From Bromus sterilis (lineage: Eukaryota; Streptophyta; Magnoliopsida; Poales; Poaceae), in assembly GCA_950022295.1 (NCBI GenBank), contig OX465596.1, positions 217,279,501 to 217,343,500 on the forward strand: DNA of 64,000 bases, in the 5' to 3' direction. Every line of letters starts with the position of its first letter. The first letter of the stretch is position 1. Positions 46,640 through 58,054 of this stretch are shown here, in pieces. The notes below the pieces were generated by a model. The model ran no database searches. It saw only the letters and a list, made by a program, of their open reading frames with translations, and was not told the origin of the DNA. Position numbers and translations under genes: made by a program.

Positions 46640-49600
46640 TGTCGGGACCCGGGGTTAGCGTATGCAAGTACAGTTAAGACATAGTCATATGGAGAGCCGA
46701 GAACCGCACCCACTTGTCTAAGCAGACAAGGCCAAGCACTGAACATTCTCGGAGAGCATCGTACGTGAGGGGCATCCCATCCAGGCCGGATGATCAACTG
46801 TAATGGGTCCTCATCGTACGCACACAAGTCTACTGATATGGGTGGTGAACTCCCATATTCAAAGACAAGTCGCCTCAACCATACTATCGACTATCTCTAG
46901 ACTCTTACATAGACTTACTCCAGCCCGATCACTTAGTCGGGGTCTAGGGCGGGCTCGATCATACCACAAAGTGTGCCCGAGACCGAGTCTCGAACAATCG
47001 CATCGCGATTCCCCAAGCTACGCACATCTAAGGGCCACTTGGTGTATGAAAGACCGCCAGCCAGAACACAACTAAGGTCTCGAAAACCCATACAAAGACA
47101 TGCATGTCATAAACATACACGCAGCGCACATGCCTTGTATGAACAGCAGGTACCATTGCAATTCTCTACAAAGTGTACATTTTATTTATAACTCTTATAG
47201 AGTACACACAGAGATCACTTACAAGTGATCCAACATTACATCACATAGCGGAAGCAAATTATGTCTGAGTACAGACAAGTTTAACAAATTGGCTTAAGAA
47301 GCCTTATTCAACATAAAGCCCTCCACGAGGGAACCAGTCTGCTGACTGGGACTAGACTAGCTTAACTTCAGTCGTCCAGCTCGATGAAGAAGCCACCTTC
47401 GGGGTCAGTGGCGTCATCTAAAACATAGATTAAGCAAACGTGAGTACAAAGGCGTAATCAGCAAGACTTACATAGGAGCTATACTACTCATGCACATGTA
47501 TCAAGGAAAAGAGAGGTGGGGTTCACTTGCAGAAATGCCAGCTTTGACTTGGCTAGTCCTGAACTACGATTACCAGACTTTGAGGTAAGAAGCGTACACG
47601 AGTCCACTACTTTCACCAACCAATACACCACTATGGTGCCTTCCTCGACTTCCCCACGAGGAAGCACGCCATAGCACTCACTCTTATCTTGGTGTGTTTT
47701 AGAAGTATCCGGTTCAAGTTATCTAATAATCAAGCTAAGCTTTCCAAGCAGTCCATAACCGCGGACGCGGCTATTCGAATAGTTTTGTTAACCTTGCAAG
47801 GGTGTACCGCTACACACACATGACCATCATTTACCGCCTTTGATCTCGACACCATTCAAGGGGTGCCAGCGAGGATGCTCACCACAACTGTTATCTCATA
47901 GCCTATCTAGTCCAAGAAAGCCGCCTACTTGGGTTGGCTACCACAATCGTGAACCCGGCCGGTTTACCGAAGTGGACCCAAGCGATGTGTGCGTGGTGCA
48001 TAAGCCGGTCTCGGATGAGCCGTTCTCTCACTTAGCATCTAGGCCACAAGCCTACCAGAACTCCGAACTACTGCGACATCTGGACATCGAAAGGGATGAG
48101 TTAATAAGTTGAGAGGGGTCAGTGAGCCCAATGTGTGGTTGTACTCTTCATCTTGGATCACCACACAAGAACTCGGACTTAGGGCGGTGTTCAACGAGAC
48201 ACCCCACCGTGTACTCCTACACAGCCTCTCATCGTTCACCTTGTATTAGGGTCGATTCACCAACACTTTTCTACCATCAGCAACATGATCATTCCCATCC
48301 CGACTCACATCACAGTAACAACATGGTATCATACTAAGCATGCAATAAGCGGTAACATTTGCAGGGGCCACATGATATCATTCAACTCCTACATTTGCTA
48401 GGATTATGGTTTGCTTACTACTGTGACAAAAGATAGGTCATGCAAAGGAATGGGTTCATCTATGCGGTAGAATCGTAACATGGTGATCATCCTATACAAT
48501 GCATAAGCGAGACATGAGAGGGAAGTGGGATTTTATCGACATGATCAATGGGGTTTTGCTTGCCTTGCTGACGAGATTCGGGTTCTGGATCTTCAGCGAA
48601 GGGGGTGACCTCTTGCTCTGGTTCCACCTCTACTCGACAAACAAAGCATGAAGTAGCAATCAATATGAATGCAATGCTCAAGCACATGATGGAATGTTTA
48701 AGCTTGAAGTACAAGTTTGATGTGTGAGGCAATTCCATTTAAGTGGAATATATTGCATTTTTTTTAAATGCAAATTCAAATTCCACATTTGAATTCAACA
48801 TTAATCAAGTTACATGTGATATAGTTTGATCAATTTGAATTAAATTCAAATGTGTATGATATGCCTCTGAAGTGTGGTTGATTTGTAACATAAATCCATG
48901 GTCCAAGTGGCAAAATCATTTGGTTTGAATTTGAAATAAATTCAAATAAAGCAAATGATATATGCTACTGGTCCCATTTTAAATTCAACTCAAACAGATT
49001 TGAAAGTTATATATTTGGAAAGATAATTTTCTCCTGATCATTTTTCATATATTATTTGTCCAATTTGGAGTTAATATGAATTTTCTATGAATTTCCAAAG
49101 TTTGGGGTATTTTCTGGATTTTCTGGATTTCTTTTTAATCATTTTTGAATTATTGCGTCAGCAGGGGGGTTTGACCCGAGTCAAACTGAGAAGGGGCCCA
49201 CCTGTCATCCACAGTGGGGGTTAATCCCCTGATTAAAATTAACCCGAAGGGTTAATTAGTGGCTGGCCCCACCTGTCAGCCACTTGGTTAAGCTTAACAG
49301 GGTCATTAGGGGGGGCTAATGGTGGGCTCGCCGTGAAGTCGCCGGAATCCTGCCGGAGACTCGCCGGAGTTGGGTTCTAGGGCACGGAGAGGGGCCTGGA
49401 GTGCATGGACCTGCTCCTTGAGGTCGTCCGCATCGAGTGGTGGCATCAGGGGGCCACGGGGATCACCGGAGCGTCATCGGCGACGAGCGGCGGCGGAAGT
49501 CGGCACGGGACTCGTCGGGTTCTTCGTTTTGTGCATGGATTTGGAAACCGAGAGCATGGAAACGAAGCTGGGGTGTGTGCGGAGCTAGTGGAGCCATCCA

Positions 49601-50709
49601 GGGGTCAAACGGGGGCTCTGGCGAATGACTTCGACGACGAGCGGCGGCGCTTGGTCTCGGACCTCGTCGGAATCACGATTCGGGCACGGATTCAAACGGC
49701 AAGATGAGGGGAAAAGCGCGCCTGCTCACCCTGGTTGCAGAGACGGACTCGAGGAAGCCGGAGGAGCTGCGGCTGCGGCGGAATCGACGACGAGCTCTTG
49801 CGGGTTCAGCGGCGGCTCGGTGAAGAGGACGACGTGCTCGGGGCTCCTGGCTTCGATTGCTTGCACACGGCGATGAAGACGACGACGGCGCGCGTCCTGG
49901 ACAAGGTGGCAGCGGCTGAGGAGGAAGGTGGCCACGGGTCTCCACGGCGGTGCGCTCCGGTGAGCTCTCGGACGTCGATGAAATCGCGAAGAGGAGAGGG
50001 GGAGGAGGTCCAGGGAGAGGTGGAATGGATGCGGTGGCCTTCTGGGCGTCTCCAGGCGTGAAGAGGTGGCGAGGGGGAAGCAGGAGGTGGCTAGGGCTCG
50101 TCGGCGGCGTCGGTGGAGTGCTGCATGCATTCCACCGAGCAGCTTCGGGGCGTGGGGAGGAAGACGCCAAGGGGGCTCCGCGGGCTGGGCCGGCTGGAGA
50201 GGTGGGCCTCGCCCCTGGGCGACAGGTAACGTTATCTAAATTCTTCTGTTTAATCTTTCCTTTCTTTTCTGTAATTTGTATTGGCTCTGATAAAAAAATA
50301 CCAAACCATTTTATTAAATGCTGAAAACTTTTATGTGGCCTCATAATAATATGGACTAGCCACTCATAAACTTTCAACATTTTTAAAATTCAAATGATTT
50401 GAATTTTAAATCAAATAGGGGGATTTCTTTATTTCCAAGGTACTGTTTGAATATTTGAAAAATCTATGAGCATGGGGTGGGTCCCACATCACTTGATATG
50501 TGATCACACTCAGTTATAAGACTTTTCAAAACTCTAACATGAATTTTTGGAAAATATTTTTATCTGGCCTTTTGAATTAATTCATCTGGGGGGGTGTTCC
50601 TTCTCCCATTTGGATTTTGAATTTGATTTTTAAGGTTTCTTTTTGAAACTTTTGCATGATGCAAAGGTACTAGCTAACCCTAGCACATACCTAACAGAGG
50701 GATCTGACA
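46640..50709 (-). repeat. ChrD 5' LTR
   Basis: 4070 bp with the same ends as the 3' LTR. Differences from the 3' copy are single substitutions and a few 1-2 base length changes in homopolymers. No convincing TATA box could be fixed; TTATAAATAA on the minus strand near 47170 is one candidate. Confidence 0.93.
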
Positions 50710-51893
50710 ATATTCTATGATGATTATTATAATGGTCCCTAGTTGATAAAGTTATGCTGACACATATCCTTGACTAGTATATGATTTGGCTGATGACTAT
50801 GTTTCACAAGTCATGAGCATGGAGATGCTACAGATAGTATGAACTTAGTGATGGGATCACTGAGTTGGACAGAGACCCACTTTGAGACGCAGCGAGATAT
50901 TTTCATATGTTAGTCTCAATACAATGTATATGCCATGTCCTAGACTTGAGGTCCTCGCATGTTGTCGGGGTGAGGAATGACTCACTTAGGGACTATCAAA
51001 CGCTACACCGTAACTAGGTAGTTATAAAGGTAGCTTACGGGTGAGTCATTAAAATGTCGCGAGACATGGTTGATCAAGATGGGATTTGCCCCTCCACCAT
51101 GGAGAGATATTCTCTGGGCCCTCTTGAGTGATAAGATTCAGAAAGCATGGCCATGCGACATGGGTTAAGTGTTAACCCAGTTCAGGAATATGTATCACGG
51201 TTTCGAGAAGAGAGGTCAAGCTATCACAAGGGTGACAAGTACTCTCCTTGAGCTTGACAACATATATTGTGAGGCAAAAGGAATGTTGCATATGACACTT
51301 TGTAATGGTTCGTCTTATGACTTTACGCATATATGGGAGCCGACATGTTCTTCTAGGAACCGCTACCGACTATCGAACCAGATGTGATCCGGGTCATGTC
51401 CATGTACACGTGAACCTATAGGGTCACGCGCTTAAGGAGAAAGGAGCCCATTCGGATGTGATCCAGATGGAATATGGATGGAGGGTCTGGATTGCCTCAA
51501 GGATTGAGGCCATTCCATGGGCGCCTATATAAGTGCTAGGGCGAACACCGAAGGGGTATAGGTCACACCACAACCCTAGCCGCCACTCCACCTCCAGGCC
51601 GAGCCGCCAGACCTAGCAGTCCGTCGCCCGATGCTCCTCCTTGTACGTGCGCATCCCTTGAAGGCACTGCACCTGCGACGCTTGGATGAATTGTTCGCGG
51701 GATTGGATCGCAGGACTCCGTTCATGGGATCGGTTTGAGGTGCCGCCGCCGACGCGCATCGCCAACTCTCCTTCCGCTGCCATGACTGCGCATCTAGTGG
51801 TAATCCCTCATCACGTAGTTCAGCAGCAAGATCTTGGTTGTGCGCGGTGAAATTTTAATTTAGCACTAGTGTAGCGTACCGCGTGCCCCAACA
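50710..51893 (+). repeat. Cop2 5' LTR, second part
   Basis: Resumes with the duplicated ATATT after ChrD and ends CGTGCCCCAACA. A TATA box (TATATAAG) is at 51526-51533. The reconstituted LTR is about 1.3 kb. Confidence 0.88.
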
Positions 51894-51894
51894 A

Positions 51895-51907
51895 TGGTAT
51901 CAGAGCC
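51895..51907 (+). other. Cop2 primer-binding site
   Basis: TGGTATCAGAGCC, one base after the LTR end, is complementary to initiator tRNA-Met. Confidence 0.92.
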
Positions 51908-53277
51908 TCTGCTGTGTGGCGTTGAATTCGTAATAGAATTTCATATGGAGTTTTGTAGATCGGATTATGTGATGGTAGATCAGATTGGTTTTGCATGTTT
52001 GAGGTTCTTGATTTCATGATCTGTCCCGAGGCGAGAGCTACTTAGGTCGTGCCACAACTTATCCCTAGAGGTCGGTTATCCACCATTGGGATAGACAGTG
52101 AACCGTAAATCCTATTGTGGCACGCGGATATCACTGAGTGATTGATCCGGGACACGGATCAGGACACTGCGTAGATATGATCTGCGCTGCCCAGAAATAT
52201 GTGAGCATGTTTGATTCAGAGGCAATATCTTGGTCATATGAACTCTGATCGAGCTCCGTGACCTACCAAACGATGCAGAATGAATGGATGTGCAAAACAG
52301 CGACGGTACTCAAAGAGGTTTAGTTAATTAGGCGATTTTTCGCAGACCTAATTTGACTAGTGAGAAAAGAAGTTTAGACGGCAGTAGAACGTCTAACTTC
52401 GTTTTGCACGGAATGATTGTGGTCTGGTATAGCCCATTGTGTATCTTATTATTCATGACCTGCGTGTCATGGTTTTGACAACAGGCTGGAGCCATATGGT
52501 TGTCTCATTATTGTATTAATGACCTGCGTGTCAACTTGTGGAGCCATGTAATGTAACTTACTTTCATAGCTATAGTTTGTAATAGCATAGTATCTTATGT
52601 AACACTTGGCGGTTGACACTACAGCGTGGAGATGGAAATCACCACGAAGACAGCCGTACATGGAGATGGATATCGCCATGGGAGGTTCGTGCACATGGAG
52701 ATGGAGATCACCATGCGCTATGATAAAGGGGCTATACCATATCACTTATATAAACTGCCTGTGAAAGTTAATCCCTTTATGCATCCTTCTTTTACATGGT
52801 AGATGTTTTAAGTAGGATGATCCCTCAAAGAATGACAAGTAAAACTGCCTCCCCAATTGTTGCACATCACAAGTCATGTACATTTAGTAGTAGGCCTATA
52901 AAATTAGGATGCTGCTAGATCTCCTTGGCGTGATGTGTTTGTGTCGGACACTTACACGCATAGCACTTGGTTAACTTGTCGAGGCTATCAAAACAGTTTT
53001 GGGGCTTGAGGCATAGGTGCTGGTGTGTATGTGATGCGCATCAACAAATAGGAGTCGTATGGTTGATACGATTAGCAAGGAGTTGCTTACCGGTAGATCG
53101 AGTCAGCTAGCAGTGATGCAAAAGCTCACTAGTCAATTCGCACCATCGGATCCTGAATCACTTAGTGTCAACTAGAGGGATGTTGAACTTAGTGGGAGTA
53201 ATTTTATTAAAGCGTTTAATTTGAATTTCTCTTCATGAATACATGTCTTAGTATTTTGCATTTTATGTTGTAGATCA
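51908..53277 (+). other. Cop2 untranslated leader
   Basis: About 1.37 kb between primer site and gag without a convincing ORF. It contains two copies of TGACCTGCGTGTCA (52456-52469 and 52520-52533), both hairpins, and three spaced hairpins at 52625-52715. Long structured leaders are usual in BARE-type Copia elements and are expected to hold dimerisation and packaging signals. Confidence 0.7.
52625..52715 (+). repeat. Three hairpins with a shared loop in Cop2 leader
   Basis: A 12-nt loop, AGATGGAAATCA, AGATGGATATCG or AGATGGAGATCA, is closed by CGTGG/CCACG (52625-52629, 52642-52646), CATGG/CCATG (52659-52663, 52676-52680) and CATGG/CCATG (52694-52698, 52711-52715). The first stem differs from the others by a compensated change. 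This is the same design as the ChrC array, at smaller scale. Confidence 0.7.
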
Positions 53278-54194
53278 ATGGCACCACCTGCTCCAGTTAC
53301 CAATTATTTGTTGAAATCCATCCTTGAGAAAGATAAACTGAATGAAACAAACTTGACCACCTAGTATAGAAATCCGAGAATTGTTCTCAAGCATGATAAA
53401 AAGGAAAATGTTCTAGAGGAAACTCTTCTAGAGGAACCGGCTGATAATGCCCCCGCTGCTGCTAAGAATACCTATCAGAAACTCAAGGATGAGTCTACTG
53501 AGATCAGCTGCCTCATGGTGGCTTATATGGAGCCCGAGCTGCAACAGCAGTTCGAAGACATTAGGGCTTTCGATATGATCGAGAGTCTTAAGGCCATGTT
53601 TCAGGTTCACGGCTAGGACCAAAAGGTTCAACGTCTGGCGATCCCTGATAGATTGCAAGCTGAAAAAGGGTGATCCACTGAGCCCGCATGTCATCAAAAT
53701 GATGGGATACATGCAAGCTTTGGATCGTCTTCGGCATCCGTAGACTCCTGAGTCAACTAAAAATACAATTCTGGGTTCTCTTCCGCCAAGCTATAACTCG
53801 TTCATTACGAACTTTCATATGCATGGCATGGAAAATAAGCCACCTGAATTGCATGGGATGCTTAAGATAGTAGAGCAGGAAATTAATAAGGGCACGCATC
53901 AAGTGTTGATGGTGCAGAACACGGTCAAGTTCAAGGAGTCATGGACCAAGAAGAAGGCTAATGCAAAGGGAAAGGACAAGGATGTGATCCCGACTCCAGC
54001 CCCGACGCCTAAGCATGGGCCTGACGCAGAGACCATTTGCTTCTATTGCAAGGACATTGGTCACTGGAAGAGGAACTGCAACAAGTGGCTCGCCAGCAAG
54101 GGCAAGAGCAGTGGGAGTACGTCTTCTACAGGTACACTTGTTGTATATGTTATAGACATTTATCTTTCGGATATTTCTAATAGTTCTTTGGTAT
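53278..54194 (+). pseudogene. Cop2 gag, 3' truncated
   Basis: Opens at ATG 53278 (MAPPAPVTNYLLKSIL) and shows the Copia gag stretch YMEPELQQQFEDIRAFDMIESLKAMF. A frame change follows, then LHGMLKIVEQEI and a lysine-rich segment. The CCHC knuckle CFYCKDIGHWKRNC is at about 54038-54079. Stops occur at about 53362 and 53614. The frame ends where AthH is inserted after GGTAT (54190-54194). Confidence 0.85.
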
Positions 54195-55855
54195 TGATAC
54201 GTCCCAAACGTATCGATAATTTCTGCTCGCTCCATGCATATTTTGTGTGATATTACTATGATCTAGATACACTTTCATACACTTTTGATCAAATTTGGAC
54301 AAATTTACTAACTCAGTGGATCCCAGTGCCAGTTTTTGTTTTGTACTGTTTTTCTGTTTCAGTTTTCCCCCATATAAAAAGTGCTCCAAAAATCCGGGAA
54401 AATCAGATAAAAAATAAGCGTACCGGAAGCTTACCGAGCCCCTAAGGAGGGTCAGGGGGCCACCACCAGGTGCCTAGGCGGCCACCTGGCGCGACCAGGG
54501 GGGCGCCTGGACTCCTGGTGGCCCTCCTAGCTGCCCCCCTTCGCATATTTAATCTCTGTCACGGGAAACCTCCAAAGACGGAACCCTTTTTCGCGATCTC
54601 GCCTCTGTTCCACCGCCGCCGCGCTTCCAAGATTGGGAGCACCGTTAGGACCCTTCCCGGCACCCTGCCGGAGGGAGGATCGACCTCCAAGAGCTTCTCA
54701 TCCACCATCGACGCTTCTCGGATGTGACGTGAGTAGTTTCCTTTGGACCATGGGTCCGTGATCAGTAGTTATGTGATGTTCTCCTCCCCACTTTGTTCTT
54801 CATGGTTTAGACCTCGTGAGCTGCCCTACAAGATCGAGGCACATATGTAATCTTTCTGCTTTTGCTATGCTGAGTTTGATGGGATCTGATGAATTATGAG
54901 ATTATGTTCAGATTGTGATAGAGTAATATAATTGGTTCTTATCTTTTGTAATTTTGTTCCAAAGTAGTTCTTGCATGTTCTCCGTTACTATTTATTGCTT
55001 TGGCCAAGTGGTAGGTAGTAACTCCAAGAGGGAACGTTATGCTCGATTGTGGGTACATGCCCCCTGATGACACGCTTGAGTGACAGAAACATGAGTCTAG
55101 GGGATGTGTTGTGGCCACAAGGGGGAAAACAACGGTGCTTGTAACCGTGGTTGCAAGGATTGTTTACTTTACGCAAAGTTCTTTTTAATGCAGTTTATGT
55201 TGCTTTGGGTTTACACTTTGGGTGGGGCTCGCAACTTAATACCAGCGAGATGTTCTGGATAGATATCTCAAGGTGGATGATTAGTAGTATATGCAGATGG
55301 ATTTCGGTCTACTTATTTCGGCGTACTGCCCAAGCTTTTGAGCCTCTTCCTTTCTTTTGTAGCATAGTTAGCATTGTGATGCGTTTATAATCCTGTCAAT
55401 TGCCCATCTGTAATTTTTTTACCTGGCATAGCAGTTTTATCGTCTTTTATCATCTTTTGGGAGAGAGACATCACTAGTGAACATCACGGGACCCCGGTCC
55501 ATATCCTCATCATTGTTTACAAGATTATTTCCTTCTCAGTATTTACTTTCAGTTGCTATTATCATTATCCCTTGTGTGCTTGATCCTTTGTAAACAACAA
55601 GACCGGAGAGATTGAAAACCTCTCCGAACTTCGTTGGAGCAATGTTATTAGTGTCTGTGTGCAGGTCCAGGAGAAGCAATTGATTCTTTTTAGACGGCGC
55701 ATCCCTTTCCGTACCACCTACTTATCATTTCCGGAGTCCTATGGGAGATAGAACCTATCCTCTACATAGGGCAAATTTTCTGCTATCTTACATCTCACCT
55801 TCCACTTGGGGTAACCAACGAAGGGCGAGAAGCCATTATCACTTCCACACCATCA
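54195..55855 (+). repeat. AthH 5' LTR
   Basis: 1661 bp, TGATACGTCCCAAACGTATC to CCACACCATCA. Same family as the solo LTR at 6938-8607. The promoter region around 54540 reads CGCATATTTAATC, a weak TATA variant. Confidence 0.92.
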
Positions 55856-55865
55856 AGCAAATTTC

Positions 55866-55883
55866 TGGTGCCGCTGCCGGGGA
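55866..55883 (+). other. AthH primer-binding site
   Basis: TGGTGCCGCTGCCGGGGA lies 10 bp after the LTR. It is close to the AthB site (two differences), so the same kind of tRNA is likely. Confidence 0.85.
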
Positions 55884-56019
55884 CTCCGAGTGATAAGATA
55901 GGGGAGTTTCCCACTACCTTTTACCTTTACTTTTTTGTCTTTTTAGTTTACCTTTCAGTTTTTACCTTTGTGTCTTATATAAAAAAATTACAAAAAAATC
56001 TGCCACACTTGATGCTACT

Positions 56020-56970
56020 ATGGGTTCCACTGAAAACACCAAGTTGTGTGACTTCACCAGTCACAACAACAAAGAATTTATTTTCACTCCTATTTCCACA
56101 CCTGCCACTTCAGCTACCTCTTATGAAATTAAACCTGCTTTGCTAAACCTTGTTATGAGAGATCAATTCTCTGGTGCTGGAGATGATGCTGCTTTACACT
56201 TGAATGATTTTTTGAATTATGTCATATGAAAAAGTATAAATAAGTAGAAGGTGATGTTGTTGAGTTCAAGCTTTTTCCTTTCTCTTTAAGGGACGGAGCT
56301 AAAATCTGGTTTCAATCTTTGCCTAGGAATAGCATAGATTCTTGGGATAAGTGCAAAGATGCTTTTATTGGGAAGTACTACCCACCTGCTATAATTATCC
56401 AATTGAGGAGTAACGTTATGAATTTTAGGCAATTGGATAATGAACACGTTGCCCAAGCCTGGGAACGTATGAAATCTCTTGTTAAGAAATGCCCTAGACA
56501 TGATTTGACTACCTGGATGGTTATCCAGACTTTTTATGCAGGCTTGAACTTTACCTCGCGGAACCTGTTAGATTCGGCCGCGGGAGGAACCTTTATGTCA
56601 ACTATACTTGGTGCTGCCACAAAACTTCTCGATGAGATGATGACCCATTATTCCCAATGGCACACCGAACGTGCTCCAATAGGTAGGAAGGTAAATTCTG
56701 TCGAGGAAATTACCTCCCTAAATGAAAAAGTTGACTTACTTATGTCTCTACTTACCAAGAAACCCTCTATTGATCCTCATGATGTTCCTTTAAATTCTTT
56801 GGTTGCTCAGGAACAAGTAGATGTGAACTTCATTGCTAGAAAAAAATTCAATAATAATGCTTATAGGGGCAACTTTGCTAGTAATCCTAGACCGTTTCCA
56901 TCCAACTATGGGAACATAAACACTTACCCTAGCAACAAGAACCCACTTCTGAACTTCAAAATATGCTTCG
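56020..56970 (+). pseudogene. AthH gag, frameshifted
   Basis: ATG at 56020 (MGSTENTKLCDF) starts the N-terminus, which ends in a stop at 56229. The capsid part resumes in another frame from about 56250 with EFKLFPFSLRDGAKIWF and then SWDKCKDAFIGKYYPPA, the signature of Athila gag. Near 56960 a further shift moves into the frame of the next entry. Two frameshifts and a few stops separate three blocks that together form one gag. Confidence 0.82.
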
Positions 56971-58054
56971 AGACTTTATCACTACCCAAAAAGCCTTCAA
57001 CAAGAATTTAGAAGAGAAGCTACCTAAAGTAGATAATCTTTGTTTGAAGGTAGACAGCTTAGCCCTCAATGTTGAGATGTTAAAAATTAGAACCTCTCCC
57101 CTTGTGGAGAGAAAGTCCACTCCTAATAATGTTATCAACCTGCAAATCAATGAAAATATTAGGATGATGGCTAAACTTAAAGAAAGATGGGCTAGAGAAA
57201 AAGAGGAAGAGAATAGAATTAAGATCCTTCCTACACACGACACAGTTTCCACTATCCAAATTGTTGAGGATACCAAAACTATTAGCACCCAACGCACTCC
57301 TGGTCCCATTGGACCTATTAATGGTGATGCTAATACCTCAACCATAGAAGAAGAAACTCCTATGAACATAGAGGGTTTCAAACAAGTGAGCCTAGATGAC
57401 ACTACTACCACCATTGATAGTAGTGATATTGATTTTTATAGTTGCACCCTCTCAGAAGTAATTAGCTTGCTACACAAAATGTCTAGAGACCCCCACACTA
57501 GCACACTCTATCTAGCCTTCTCGGAGCATATCACAAATGCTCTCATCAAATCTAGGGAGGAGAAGCTTAGGTTAGAAGCCTCCATACCTAGGAAGCTAGC
57601 TGATGGTTGGGACCCTATGATAAAATTTAAATTAAATAACTTCTCTTGCTATGCTTTATGTGACGATGGAGCTAGTACCTCCTTCATGCCCAAAAGAATG
57701 TATGATATGTTTGAATTGAAACCTTTTGATTCTTGTTCTTTTTGTGTTTGTCTTGTCTATTCTTCTGTGAAGAAACCTTTGGGGAAGATCGACGATGTTC
57801 TTATCATTGTCAATGACAACTATGTTCCCGTTGATTTTATTATTCTGGATATAGAGTGTGAACCTTTATGTCCAATTTTTTTGGGACGTCCTTTTCTCCG
57901 CACTGTTGGTGCTATCATTGACATGAAAGAGGGGAATATAAAATTTCCATTCCCTCTCAACAAGGGAATGGAACACTTCCCTAGAAAGAAAATCAAGTTA
58001 CCTTTTGAGCCCGTTACACGGGCTAGCTATTCTCTTTCTCTTGATAAAACTTGA
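56963..58054 (+). CDS. AthH gag C-terminus and protease, open frame
   Basis: A 363-codon open frame. The first ~200 residues are the charged, coiled-coil-like end of gag (LEEKLPKVDNLCLKVDSL; KLKERWAREKEEENR). Retropepsin follows with YALCDDGASTSFMP (near 57650), then FIILDIECEPLCPIFLGRPFL and VGAIIDMKEGNIKF. The catalytic triplet reads D-D-G where Athila elements usually have D-L-G. The frame ends in KKIKLPFEP and SLSLDKT with no RT behind it. In an intact copy this would be the 3' part of a gag-protease protein; the ATG at 56963 is only the first methionine after a frameshift. Confidence 0.78.
   Translation: MLRDFITTQKAFNKNLEEKLPKVDNLCLKVDSLALNVEMLKIRTSPLVERKSTPNNVINLQINENIRMMAKLKERWAREKEEENRIKILPTHDTVSTIQIVEDTKTISTQRTPGPIGPINGDANTSTIEEETPMNIEGFKQVSLDDTTTTIDSSDIDFYSCTLSEVISLLHKMSRDPHTSTLYLAFSEHITNALIKSREEKLRLEASIPRKLADGWDPMIKFKLNNFSCYALCDDGASTSFMPKRMYDMFELKPFDSCSFCVCLVYSSVKKPLGKIDDVLIIVNDNYVPVDFIILDIECEPLCPIFLGRPFLRTVGAIIDMKEGNIKFPFPLNKGMEHFPRKKIKLPFEPVTRASYSLSLDKT

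Larger units (their letters stand above)
36559..50709 (-). mobile_element. ChrD: full-length chromovirus with 4.07-kb LTRs
   Basis: Flanked by ATATT at 36554-36558 and 50710-50714. In its own (minus) orientation the order is 5' LTR 50709-46640, primer site, leader ORF 46212-45433, gag-pol 45102-40498, polypurine tract, 3' LTR 40631-36559. By eye the LTRs differ at about 1% of positions, mostly transitions, so the insertion is recent compared with its neighbours. The polyprotein has one stop. Gag type, RT and the C-terminal chromodomain-like segment place it among grass chromoviruses, probably Tekay/Del-like. Confidence 0.93.
36423..54194 (+). mobile_element. Cop2: 5' part of a BARE/Angela-like Copia element
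   Basis: The 5' LTR (36423-36558 continuing at 50715-51893) is split by ChrD. Primer site, leader and gag follow, and gag is cut by AthH at 54195. The Copia pol and 3' LTR are not in the window; they may lie beyond AthH and GypF to the right. The left edge sits in the LINE after TTATC, so the LINE is the probable target, but the second copy of the duplication cannot be seen. Confidence 0.88.

Noticed and set aside
52492..52499. CCATATGG palindrome in the Cop2 leader
   Set aside because: An 8-bp palindrome is expected by chance at this length and is not repeated with the other hairpins.
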